Positions 23,864 through 34,740 of a DNA stretch of 64,000 bases are shown piece after piece. Position 1 is the first letter of the stretch; each line of letters opens with the position of its first letter. Under the pieces are notes generated by a model that was not told where the DNA came from, made no database searches, and saw only the letters and a list, made by a program, of their open reading frames with translations. Made by a program: the position numbers and the translations under genes. The stretch is from Parelaphostrongylus tenuis (taxonomy: Eukaryota; Nematoda; Chromadorea; Rhabditida; Metastrongylidae), in assembly GCA_019055375.1 (NCBI GenBank), contig JAHQIW010001445.1, positions 1 to 64,000 of the forward strand. Direction: 5' to 3'.

Positions 23864-24426
23864 GTTCGAATAAAATTATGTTTTGCATCGGCCGCTCATT
23901 CTTACTGTTAATTCGATGGAAGCACGATAATCATATGGACGTGTAGAGGAAATCTTATAGCATCAGAGTCATACGTTCAATCTGGAGGTTCTTCCAAAGT
24001 AAAGAAACAATTCTTACTTGAATAACAAAAATTGCTATGCACATGTGACCCACCGAAGTGCAGTCCATCGATGGTCGTGTTGAAACGGCGGCAATTCTTT
24101 TGTGCATCGCCCCTCACCCCATAGATTAGCCAAAAAACACATGCATACGTATGTGAATCAATTCTATCTCCCTGCTGCATTGCAGAGGAATGGTCTTTAA
24201 AGAAAGTAAGCAGCGCTTTGCCATCGTTGTATCTTGCGCTATCGAATGATTGCCAATAGTCTAAAAATGAGCTCCGTTCGGCGAGAAATATGTGCTTGTG
24301 AAAACAAATGTTTTTTTCACTAAAGTCTCATGAGAAAACCTTTTTCGAAGAAAAAGCCTACGTAGTGCTCTAGCTAGGGCTTCGAACTTTCGAATGAGTG
24401 CTAGAAGTGCCCTAAAAAGCCATTTT

Positions 24427-24663
24427 TCAGAGATAGGGATCGCTTTTGCGTCCCGTGCTGTCTAGAAGAAAAGTACCATCATTCAAATTTTCTAATATAC
24501 GGTTGGATTTTATCTGAGCGTTGAAAATTCGGACAACTTTTGGTCGAACGATTGCGTATGCGTCTGAAAGGAAATCTGTTTTAGGATCAGTTTGATAATA
24601 GTCCCTCATATAATTTTTTAACATTATAGCAGCGATTTGAGAAATAGTGTCTGAGTGTCTCAC
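24427..24663 (-). CDS. Unknown 78-codon open frame, possible exon
   Basis: Open from ATG at 24663 to TGA at 24427, with no family I recognise. The protein is polar, with no signal peptide or membrane segment; it starts MRHSDTISQIAAIM and contains RILENLNDGTF. The A1 paralogue (5735-5965) is frameshifted, so purifying selection is not shown. An internal CCTTTCAG could be a splice acceptor, so the frame may be two things joined by chance. It lies just downstream, on the same strand, of the broken gene at 24879-26225, beyond that gene's likely AATAAA poly(A) signal near 24675-24682. Confidence 0.3.
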   Translation of the reverse strand: MRHSDTISQIAAIMLKNYMRDYYQTDPKTDFLSDAYAIVRPKVVRIFNAQIKSNRILENLNDGTFLLDSTGRKSDPYL

Positions 24664-24878
24664 ATGTATGGATCAATTTTTATTCATCACTCATTGCAGA
24701 CAAAATTCACTCACAGCGGATAGAACACAAATTTGTCGTAATATGTATAGGTGAAAACCAATGTGAATGTGAATAATATAATATAAAGCGATGACGCTGA
24801 TGTCTGGAATACTGATAGTTTCAGTAATCATGAATTTCAGTTGGTATAATAATCTAAGTATTCGATATCGGCATGATT

Positions 24879-26225
24879 TCAGGGAATGATTGTTGGTACG
24901 GTGTGGTTTCCAATAGTGACTTCATCGACCTTATTCAGGTTCAGTCTTAATCGTTTCGATACGTCACTTTCCGATTTGCGTTCTGCTGCCTTCTTTGATT
25001 CTTTAATCATTACGCTTTGAGTCCATGGAAATGGCATGAACGCGGATTGTGTGGCTTCCACACCGATATCACCACATTGCTGCAGCTCAACCATACTTGT
25101 TTTGATAGATCAACGTGACTTCTGTTTTGCTGCCTGCTCTGCAGTGTTCATTTTTTCTGCACCGTCCTTCCCTGGGCCGAAATCCTCATATGATTTCAGT
25201 TTGCTTCCTAAAAAATATCATAGGTTATTATGAGACAAAAGATTTGAGTGTACAACTTAACGTACTCATTTTCTCCACTTCTTGTAGTAATGCCGAATCG
25301 ACTTTGTTCACTTCACTCATTGTTCTGTCATAGCTACGCTTGTCATCCTCTGTAATTGCCTAGCATCAAATACACAACATTCATCCTTAATTTGATCCCT
25401 TCTTATTTTAGCTTTGTTCAACTGCTCAATGGCATAGAGGCTAGATTAGTTCTGCGAAGAAAGCGTTTCCCACAAGACTTGCCTCTTTGAGACCGTATCC
25501 CCCTTTCAACGTTAAACAATAGGAACGAGACAACAAGTAATAATTTTTTCGCCGTCACCCCTTCACCTGAGTATCATGATAGTGACTAGGCAGAAAAAAG
25601 GCAGACCGGAACAGCTAAAAGATGAAGCAGCTGCATACTTTCCAGCAAGTGCAAAAGATATCATTCTGTTGAGCGGAATAAATAGGTCAAATGATTTGCG
25701 TTTCTCTATCTCGACTGTTACGATTTTCTTACTGATTAATAAGAAATTAGCAGTGTCAGCTGTTTTTATAATCGGAATGATAGACGTAATGAGTTCATAA
25801 ATGGAAGAGACTCCAAGCTGCTTTCGTGACTGATCAAGAAACATCAACTAGTAAGGCACATCGGAGCATTAATTGTCTTCTATTCAAGAATCTAGTTAAA
25901 GAATGTTCAGGAATCAGAACTAGGTCAGGTAACGCCGCCTCAATCCCTATCTGTAACACCGAATAACTTAATTATATGGATAGGACTTGAAGTTACATTG
26001 ATGAATCCATATCATTTTCTCAATGTGCTTACTCTTTATTCCTCCACTGATACTCGGCGTTTGATTCTCTCCAAGTTGTTTCGCCAGCAGGAAGGCAAGC
26101 GGTCTGGAATTACGTAGAGATATTGTTTTAGGCAAGAATTCGTGGAATAACGATAAAATGTTAGGTAATGAATCTCCTTGAACGTTTTTATGAACTTCCA
26201 CTACGGTCTTCAACGTATTCTCGGC
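24879..26225 (-). pseudogene. Multi-exon gene of unknown family, A2 copy
   Basis: Splice sites and reading phase fit a real gene on the minus strand. An exon at 25266-25349 (27 whole codons, starting DDKRSYDRTMSEVNKVD) follows a TTACAG acceptor and ends at a GTACGT donor. After a 58-bp intron ending TTTTTTAG, the last exon at 25207-24879 continues in phase (RSKLKSYEDFGPGKDG), passes TQSVMIKESKKAAE and ends NHTVPTIIP-stop. An AATAAA lies ~200 bases downstream. Upstream candidates are 25520-25375 (GYGLKEASLVGNAFFAEL, then a stop) and 26225-26033, ending at a GTAAGC donor. An in-frame TGA at 25112-25110 interrupts the last exon where A1 has TGT. The polar, Lys/Glu-rich C-terminus gives no family. 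Probably a pseudogene. Confidence 0.55.
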
Positions 26226-27138
26226 GACATAGGAGTCTACGATGTGGGAAACATGACCAATTATCCATTAAACATAGCACACGTAATATTAAGTACTAGT
26301 TATCTAATCAATCATTGAGTTCTACATCTCTGGCGCTGCAAAAAAGTGTTCATTTCGACTTGCCGCGTCGAAATTGTATTTTCTCCGGAGCTCACATCAT
26401 AAACTTCTATCTTGTTTTATTTTTGAACACGTGAATAAACCACCTTCATGCTATTCTCCAGTGTATCGCTATGATTATAACTGCCATTCTTTTCTTGTAT
26501 CTCAAAACTCTACTTTCATTCCTCTCCATTCGACCGCTTTTCTATAGACCTAGCTCAAAAACAAAAGTCTGTTAATGATATAACATGTTTTGAGGCGTTT
26601 ACTTCTATTGTCAAATTACTAAAATTCGCACAACTTATTCAAATTCATAAAGGCTTCGCATAGAATTCAAACATGTCATCAAATGAGGACAAATCTTTCG
26701 AGCTTCTGAACTGCTGTACCAATGTAGTAAGCTCCTGCTTTCTCTACTGATAAGTGAAGTCATGATGGGCATCATAGGCACCGCAAAAATCACTACACGT
26801 AGGTGTGAAATAATATGCGAAACATCAGAAATTTTTAAGAGTAAATCGGACTTAGGCATAAGAATACGACGAATCATATTATTTCCATGTCAAACCGAGA
26901 ATGAGACGAGCGACCGCCAATAAAATTTGCGCAGAATGTAGTATTTACTGAGATTCTTATCAAAATCGTTAATAAATCCAAAATACGGACATCACCATAT
27001 GACAGGTAATACATTTACTTCTTAATTCGATGTATGCAATCAACAAGATTTCTTTATTCGCCTGTTCTTTTAGCGGTGTTATAACGTCATAATTATATAT
27101 ATACTAAGGGAGTGGTAATGTAAAATGTTCTACCTTAG

Positions 27139-27207
27139 AGAGGACTTGAACTCCGATCCTACCCTTTAAGGGGTGCGTACTAACCAGATTTGCTACCAAA
27201 GCTCCTA
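27139..27207 (-). pseudogene. tRNA-like sequence (A2)
   Basis: Paralogue of 8258-8327. Here the anticodon-arm region reads ACCC-CTTAAA-GGGT, pairing better than in A1, followed by gagttcaagtcctct. The stems are still imperfect. Confidence 0.5.
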
Positions 27208-28049
27208 TTCTGCTATAAACTCCTTCGGTGATGCACAAAATTCATTTGTCAGCAACCAACGTTCTACGTTTTAACCTGGTAGGCGCAAATTGGCATTGAG
27301 CTCAGTCACGCTAGAAGTTATTGTATATATCTTATCAAAAGATTGCCTACTTAACCGTTACTTGAACGACAGTGTGAACATGCTCATCACTCACAGTGGT
27401 GTAGGAGTAGGTATCGTTCAGTATTGCGCTTTAAAATGAGTGAATGTGATGATGAAAGTTCTAAGAGTCGAATATGAATTAGCTAACCACTGTGTGTGAC
27501 AAGGAAGTATGGAAATGTTTTTGTTGTCCCATTAATGAAAGCCAGACTAGACGTAATGCGAGTGACATCACGTACGCTGGTTGACTACGAACTTTTTTTA
27601 TTTTACCCGATGCATGCACAAAAAGCATCTTAATGGCTTTTAGCACAAAACAATATAAAAGTTTCGGACAATCATTTTGAGCACTTTCTCGCCTTCTCGA
27701 TCACATAGAAAACCTTCAGAATGCAAAAAGTAGTCTTCAAGTTAGCAAATGGTGAAGTTTGAAAAATATGCTATCGCTAATCTCCCAAGAAAGTTTTAGC
27801 TTTGTGCTAGGAACGCTGTGTTAAGGCGTGAGGACGTTAACGTGGATTTAGCGATCGTCGCATTAATTAAACTATACTATCTATATAAATTGACGCAGAA
27901 CTCACGCTTGATGAATTTTGACTTGGAAACTGACTGAGAATAATGCCTCCTTCCTCTTTCACTGTTTTGACGCGCGTAGAGGCAAATAACACGGCCAGTA
28001 ACACTGAACACAGGTGAAAAAAGTTAATTTAATTCTGAAAAATGTAGCA

Positions 28050-28795
28050 ATTTGATAATTTGCTTACAGAGCCCGTTATGGCGTCTGATGAGGCACTTGT
28101 AGAGTGCTACACAGGCGCTTGCTTCGTCCTTCCGGACTCCTCAATCGCACAGTGTCCCTCGATCAAGACGATTGTCCGGTGATATCTTTCTATATAAAGT
28201 AATCGACGTCGAATAGTAGGACTATATCACCGCAAGTTAGGTGACGAAATCGCACAACTTGGAGCGACCACAGTCGAGTGTCTGCGGAGAGTTAAATAAA
28301 TCATACCCTATCCTCGACCGTTTATATAGACCGCGCTCTAAACCATGATAGTCTGATAACTTGATAACGCGTTTGAGACCGTTATGATTCCTGATAAGGG
28401 GACTTATACAGTGTAAAATAGGCGTCTGTTTCGTCGTTCCGATTGCAGTAGATAGCCTCCTTCAGCTCAATCGATTATCTGAGGATACATCCTTATATAT
28501 AGGAATTCCTTTTTTTCCATTCCAAATTGGTTCATTCTACCAGCTCTTCAACACTCGACTGTGATCACTTCAAGTTTGGTGTTTTTGTCACCTAACTTGC
28601 GGTGATCTAAATATTCGGCGTCGATTCCTTTATATAGAGATATATCCCTAAGAGATCGGTTGAATGCGGACGAGTTGGCTACAGAGGAGTCTTTGATTAC
28701 AAAACAGGCGCCTGTCTAAGACGATATAAGTGCACTTTTAAGATCTCATAACGGGCTCAAACACGTTATAATGTTAACGGATTATCATTATTTTG
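28050..28795. mobile_element. Foldback element with 'gcccgttatg' ends (A2)
   Basis: Paralogue of 9141-9850, with the internal direct copy at about 28370-28440 and the reversed end at about 28735-28780. It is present in both units, so it predates their duplication. Confidence 0.65.
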
Positions 28796-28945
28796 AGCGA
28801 AGTATATTTAGACGGTCGTAGGTGGATTGTGTGATATTTGACTTCGAATATGATTAAACGGCTAAGTAAGCAACTCACGTAAAATTCATGAGAAAAGTCC
28901 ACTAGTTCACCACTCATTCACTATCTGCTTGCTTATAAAAACTGG

Positions 28946-29940
28946 TTACACCTTTTTTACAGTTACAGAACATTCCATGACTAGCGGAAAAAATTCTTTA
29001 GAAGACCCATACATTCTTCAGGATTATCACTAATGATTTAATGCAAGAAACTGAAGAGCGTCACATTGGGACCCATGGGCTGGAATGGCGCAAGCAATGA
29101 GAAACTATCACACTTTATCATGACGAATAGAACCGTCCATAATAACTCACAATTCCGAAGACTCCAATGTCATCGGTGAATATGTTATTCTTCTAACAGA
29201 GAGTATCATAAGAAAATAGACCACATCTCAGCAATTGATGACATTTGATGACAGTGCCACAATTGCAGTCCAGTAGGCAACAGCGAACAGCTGAACACAA
29301 GAGAATTTTGTAGAGAGAATTGCGAAAAATAGTCAAGTTTGTCAACACTCCTCCCTCGTTTTGTCGGGGAAGAGATAGTTGTTGTTGCGGATGGATGAGC
29401 TGACGAGAACGGTTGAATAGGTGTAATCAACATGGTGAGGTGGCAGTACGGTGGAATAGCGGGGAGTGTAGTGAAGAGTAGGAACGATGGTGGGATACAG
29501 TAAAAAAATGCATGCAGTATCGTTGTTAGTTTGAATTGAAGGATATGTCTTCAAGGGCCAACGTTGATAGGCAGGCGGCGCCACCCCCCACGCTTGCGTG
29601 GCAGTCCTAGAAGGCGGCATTTGGCACTCTATGTGAGACCGTCGTGCTGTCTGCGTCCCCGTTCTCACGAGCGCCTTCGTTCTAACGCTCGGGATGTCGC
29701 CATTACAATAGCCGATTGAAATCGAGAGAAACTGAGAGTGAGAAAAAGGCAGAGGAGAGTTATGGGTAGAGTCAACCAGTTTCTGGGAAGCAGCCAGAGG
29801 CTGTAAATCGTGGAAAAATGACTAGGTTATGCGAAAACAATTACAAGGCAAGCCTTGCTTGTCAAAAATGATTCTGCAGATTGCAATGCAGTGATTGTCG
29901 TTATTATTATGATTAACATTATGTGATTAGAATATAACAT
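28946..29940. other. A2-specific insert with GC-rich open frame
   Basis: Absent from A1 at about 9985. The minus strand at 29668-29342 has a 108-codon frame in the GC-richest part of the window. It starts MRTGTQTARRSHIECQMPPS and later becomes Tyr/Ser/Thr-rich (LHYTPRYSTVLPPHHVDYTY). I do not recognise it, and there is no signal peptide or membrane segment. It could be part of a mobile element or a captured exon. No terminal repeats were identified for the insert as a whole. Confidence 0.35.
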
Positions 29941-29954
29941 GTTTTGATCCATTA

Positions 29955-30203
29955 AGGTCTACGTGCTATACAGCCGCCTGTTTCGTGCAACAGCGTCTCA
30001 TCAGTACCGCCGTTTTCGGTTCAGCCGATCCCTTGTGGCTGAATGATGCTCTATGGAGGAATCGACACCAGGTAAAAAATCATCGAAAGTGAGATGATGA
30101 GATTGTCTGATATTGAGGTGACCGTCAGTCGAGCCTGTGACTTTTATAATGAGCCATGCCTCTCCTTTCAACCGAAACAGGCGCCTGTATAGCAGCAGAC
30201 CTG
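29955..30203. mobile_element. Short foldback MITE, 'aggcgcctgtatagc' ends
   Basis: The left end 'aaggtctacgtgctatacagccgcctgtttcg' is matched in reverse by 'cgaaacaggcgcctgtatagcagcagacct' at the right, with arms of about 30 bp. It shares wording with the larger foldback elements at 9141 and 28050, so it is probably a short relative. The apparent 74-codon frame across it is not a gene. Confidence 0.7.
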
Positions 30204-30261
30204 ATAGCGCAAAATATGATGCCATGGCCTTGTCAGATTATATCATTTTGAGAGGGTCTAA

Positions 30262-30506
30262 GAGTGGTCGAAAGGCAAGGTAATTGGAGCAGTGATAGCA
30301 GTAGCAGCAGTGGCAGTTTGATGGCTGGAGTTTAGGTGACTCCCCTCGCAAGAGTCTGGACACGAATTTTATTCAAGTGACAAGTCTTAGTCTACTAAAC
30401 GTGCGTCAACGCTCTAAAAAATGCGAGTCACCCTATATGTCTGCCATCGTACTACTGCTGATATTATTATTGTTACTACTACCATTACCACTTTGGCGTC
30501 AGCTGA
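30262..30506. mobile_element. Foldback MITE with CAG/CTG-rich ends (A2)
   Basis: Paralogue of 10007-10244. The left tip is altered, with 'tcgaaaggcaaggtaattgg' in place of the canonical start, and it abuts the insert ending near 30261. The right end 'ggcgtcagctgat' is intact. Confidence 0.65.
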
Positions 30507-30979
30507 TCTACATAGTAGCTTGCGATTAACGCTCATTATTTTTAACATTTCGTCAAACACACCTCAACAAGACCTCTTTGGCTCGAATTTTCCTTCGCAT
30601 GATGCTCGATGTGATCTGACAGCACAAATAAACATTGAGTGCTCCACTACGATAAACATTGTTGCGACTAATTCTTTAGCATTTGAGGGTCCTAGCTTAA
30701 CGATCGATACAGACAGCACTTTGTCACAGAAGAATTTTGCAGGGCTCGGTAGACATTAAAATCATTCAACACAATGTCCAGGCTATGTGTTTGAGAAATT
30801 ACTTCCTTGTCATGCTGACCAGCAAACACCTTTCACTCTTCTTCCTGTCATAGTCAGATAGAATGTGATACTCTCTAAGTGAAGTTCAGTGGGAGCTTTA
30901 AAAAGTGAAGGAGTCGAATGTCAGTCTTCATATGCTCTGAAGATATTTCGTGAACAAGGGAACTGGTACACGTGGTATA

Positions 30980-32125
30980 ACGGAATGCTGAGCTGATGTA
31001 TCATCTACAAGTGGGCAATGATTGTACACATAACTCGATGTGTTTCATAGTTTCATATTTAATATCGTATTAACATATCTCAAACATCAAAAATGTCGCG
31101 CTCTCTAACATCCCTGCCAGCAAATGAAGTGAAATTGCGAACATCCATCATTTTCATTGGAATGTAAGCATATATCAAAGCAATTTCTACTGCAAACATG
31201 AGAGGAATGTAGGACGATCAAGTACAATTTGTCTCATTGTCAAGAGACCCTTTATAATGCCTTTGGATATTATATTTGCAGTGATGTATAGTGTGCGTAA
31301 AAAACTTTATGCATCAGTTGGGATTCGAATCCACATTTCACTCTATCCGAGGAGCGTATTGAACCGTTGCATATTCAACGCCGTTTTAACACCATTCTTT
31401 CTACGCTGCAACGTGTCTATCTGCCAGCAGCCAAACGTCAACGGTCTGGCGTAGGTAGTCGTTATCGACATTGGACCCACTTACGCTGACAGATATTGCT
31501 TATGCATAATCAAATAGAATGTTTTTTTATTTGACCGCGTTTAGCGTGTATAATATGATATACCTAATGATGTAGAGTACGGATAGACGCGTTGTAGCGT
31601 AAAAAGAGTGGTGTCAAAACGAGTGTCGGTAGTGCAACGGTTGAGCACTCGCCTCGGATAGCGTGAAATGAGAGTTCAATCTAACTTAATGCAATAAGTT
31701 TTTGCTCCCCATTCTATATCACTGGGTATATCGTAATATCACATCACTGTTAAAAGTCGTTAGATAGAAATCACGTTTACCTTTCTAGAGATCACTTTCT
31801 ATTGACCATGGCATCAAAGTTATCATAATTCCAGCATGGAAAAATAGCTGTTCAGCTGGCGCAAGGTTGGTCTACGACGTTAGTGTTGTTGCTGTTGATT
31901 GTTGCTGGTAGATCGCTCTAGGATAGCTGGCTGACGCTTCGGCGAGCTCGTCTTCTTCAGAGTCTAGATAGGTCAAATTAATCCTCAACCCAGTCACAAC
32001 CTCCATCACCGCAATAGAAAACGTAAAAACGAAATTCTGATCGCATATTTAAAATCTTCAACTCAAAACATCAATTCTTTTAATTAATTAAAGAAGATCT
32101 GCCGCTTAGAGTCAGTGCGCACGTG
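30980..32125. other. A2-specific insert around the tRNA-like element
   Basis: A1 passes straight from 'gattaacggaat' to 'ctgtgcctgtctcaggcc' at about 10678-10700. A2 has about 1.1 kb between the matching points. It contains the foldback element at 31262-31735, plus flanks (30980-31260 and 31740-32125) in which I see nothing. Confidence 0.55.
31262..31735. mobile_element. Foldback element with tRNA-like arms
   Basis: The ~170-bp arms, 31262-31430 and 31570-31735, are inverted copies of each other. Each arm contains a tRNA-like stretch. On the minus strand of the left arm this is caacggttcaatacgctcc, tcggatagagtgaaat and ggattcgaatccc, where GGATTCGAATCC is an excellent B box. The right arm, on the plus strand, has gtgcaacggttgagcactcg and a decayed gagttcaatct. 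The middle resembles sequence next to the tRNA-like fragments at 8258 and 27139. It is absent from A1 at about 10680. Confidence 0.65.
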
Positions 32126-33147
32126 AGACTGAGCCTGCCTCAGGCCAGGAGGATTAGCGTGGGGCATGGTGCGAGCTCATGCGTTAGTATTTCATTCCTC
32201 AATGAATTATTGAAAGACCTAAAACATCTCAATGGTGAGCGTTTTGAAAAGAAGCCCATCACAGTGCAGTGCGATCCCCAGATTCGTTTTTTACGTTTTC
32301 TGCTAAGATTGTGGTTTTGACTGAGTGGATTGCGGATCAATCTGACCTTTCCAGGCTATGAGGAAGACGAGCCTCGCCGAAACGTTAGCCAGCTGACGAT
32401 CACAGTATTTTCTGTGCTGTAATACTACACTGTATTATTGTGCTGCATTACTGACAGTCATAAGCGCTGTTAATAGCACCTCATGTCTGCTTAACAGAAG
32501 AAACTAAAGATGTAATTTTTCTTTCTTACTGTTTCCGCTAATCCGCTGAAAGTCTTTACAAGCCAGAATGGAAACTATCCATATTCATAAGGATCTATGC
32601 GGTCTCTGGGGACCAATTCTAACAAGGTATCACACAGTGGAATTCATCAAGCATTTGGTCATAGACAGTGGTATACTTCAGGGATTTGTGAAAGTCGGAC
32701 CTGTACTAGATGCTCGGTATCAGAGTGGGCTATGGAGTACAATGTTGTTGCTTAAATTCTTTGAATGGTGAGGTAACCACATAACTATCAATCATCTCGA
32801 CTTCGGCTTGCTAGTTGGTCTGAAATTGTTCTAATCTCTCTTTCTCATCGCTAGAAAAAAGACTCGATAACAAAATTTGGAGAATACTAAAAAATTGAAT
32901 TGAGTTCTCATCTCTCAATTGCCAGCTTTTCTCAGCGTCTCATATACGAAATCCCATCGTAGCAGGGACTAACAATAGATAGTGGGCAATAAAGCTTCAG
33001 TATCAACAAGTTAGCACTGATCTATGGACTGCTATAATGTGGAATACTGAGCATACGTTCACCACAGTGGCGTTTCATTTAGCCCCATTAGCAACGATTC
33101 CGTTTGAATCAAGTGAGCAATGAAAAGACTGATAAAAACGAACTCAC

Positions 33148-33470
33148 CCATTTTTTCAGCCCCGACGAACAAAGCCATATTCTCTTTTACCTTGGTTTCG
33201 GCAGGATCGGGAAACGATATGGAATCTGAAGTTGAATGGTCAGTGATTAATACAACAAGGACCACGCCCTTGCAGTACTGTACACATAGGCTGAACCGTA
33301 CTAACATTTGAAAAAGTAGTTTGTTTTTCTTGATGAGTTGTTGAGAAGGTAATAATAATAACATGCACAACATGCACTTACCTATGGCGGTAAGCCAAAT
33401 TCCTTTTCTAAAATCCTACCAAGCTCTTTACCACGCGAGTCTTTTAGCAAACAAGATATTTAGAGTTACC
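33148..33470 (-). pseudogene. vWA-like gene fragment (A2)
   Basis: Minus strand. The exon at 33290-33148, between a GGTTCAG acceptor and a GTGAGT donor, is open and reads KGVVLVVLITDHSTSD and later ENMALFVGAEKMG. This resembles the central strand and TDG region of a von Willebrand factor A domain (families usually have ITDG; here ITDH), followed by the next strand. The preceding exon (GKELGRILEKEF, ending at GTAAGT near 33391) fits the vWA helix before that strand, but its phase does not join cleanly. The N-terminal DxSxS metal-binding motif was not found. In nematodes such domains occur in secreted and lectin-type proteins. The assignment rests on motif resemblance only. Confidence 0.4.
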
Positions 33471-34329
33471 CACGCAGGAATCTTACATATGAGTCGCCGG
33501 CGATACGCGTTTAACATTGAGTGCAGTGAACTGTTGTGATGCCTCAAATAAGAAGATTAAGAAGTGTTTTCCAACGAATTATGCATATACTTTTATGGAA
33601 TGTAGAATTTACTAGAAGAAATAAAGTTGTGATATTCCAAACACAGCCAAAATATCTTGTCTTAAGCCTAACGCTTTCCTGCAAATGCAGATCACAAAGT
33701 AATGCAGATCAGCGAGTATCAGCTGTAATACTTGTCAGGATTGCGTTACTGCATGTTCCAATTATAGAACTATTCATTTCTTCTAGAACTTAAAGTACAT
33801 AGACAGCGTCCAAACTCAACGTTTCCGTTCAACTGAACAATGTGTCAGCATAATTGCATTAACAGATCACGATTTGCCACGAACAGGCATTAACCTTCAA
33901 ACATTCAAGGTATAGTAGATTTTCCTCCTTTCCTTGTTTCCTCGAGCTTGGATTGTCTACTGGACAATCGACTCCTATAATCGGCTCTGAAAGATGAAGG
34001 CGTCAAGAGTTAGCTGAGTATACATCATTGTCAATCTCGTTCAGTGGTGAAAGTCCAAATACAATGATTAATCATGCCACTTCATTTCAAAGTCGGTTAG
34101 TAGAATAGATTTAGTAGTTGACTTGAGTTTTAGAATAGATTAGTGGCTAGAATTCGTAACCAGTACGTAATTAGAGGATGTTCTAGATATCTGCACATGG
34201 GATAGTGATGCGGTGCATCCTCCATCTTATACAACCTATCGCAAATCTGAAAAGTCACACATGCTGACAGCCTCATCAAGGCCGAAATACGTTATCGGGC
34301 TCAGTAAGTTCCCTACAATAGACCACGCG

Positions 34330-34402
34330 CATGGCAAAAATGATTATCAGGCATATTGAAAGTTGAGCATGGTCATTAAGAAAACACTCGAAACAAAAGT
34401 GT
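34330..34402. mobile_element. MITE end fragment (A2)
   Basis: 'gaaagttgagcatggtcat' followed by 'taagaaaacactcgaaac' is a diverged single end of the MITE family seen at 3112-3392. A similar end fragment, 'cttgttcttaagaaaacact', lies at about 16701-16720. Confidence 0.5.
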
Positions 34403-34740
34403 GATGTATTGTACGATACCAGCCATGAGCAGTCGAGTGTAAAGCACTGCCATTTAGTGATATTTCCACTTAATCGTCCGTGTAAAATGTTCGCCGTTGT
34501 CAACTCTATATGAAGGTTGGATATCCCGAGAGGACTGACTAACGACAGATGTGCCACAGTAGAGAAGTGGTTTTGGAGTTCGGTCACGGTACTTCCATGG
34601 TTTTGGCAGAAAATCTGCTTCTCGCAAAAACGAAATTATGTAAAACGCTCCATGGAAATACCTTACAGAAGATATTCGTACTTATTCGTTTCAAAACATG
34701 CTCCGTGACTTAATTGTAAATGAATGGAGCATGCAAAGCA

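Larger units (their letters stand above)
1..24543 (+). repeat. Long direct repeat, copy A
   Basis: This interval recurs in the same orientation at 39460-64000. The offset is 39460 at the left, falls to 39459 and then to 39457 by about position 3100, and stays at 39457 to the window end. The first ~100 bases differ at many sites. Between 100 and 3100 I count about 18 differences, mostly single-base indels, many in homopolymers (for example near 252, 432, 908, 1024, 1332, 1427, 1660, 2390, 3070 and 3097). From about 3100 on I found none. Copy A is cut by the window start and copy B by the window end, so neither outer boundary is visible. Confidence 0.97.
19545..34740 (+). repeat. Older segmental duplication, unit A2
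   Basis: Partner of 1920-13835. It is longer mainly because of a ~1.37-kb retrotransposon insertion, two inserts of about 1.1-1.3 kb and an AT-repeat-bearing insert. Divergence from A1 looks like 8-15% in stretches aligned by eye, with many indels, so it is far older than the 24.5-kb repeat. It extends beyond copy A of that repeat (24543), so only its first ~5 kb is seen again in copy B (59002-64000). Confidence 0.9.

Noticed and set aside
34517..34708. Frame containing EKWFW as a possible extra CAP exon
   Set aside because: The resemblance is limited to a few residues, the phase and splice sites do not fit, and the matching A1 segment is inverted and differently framed.
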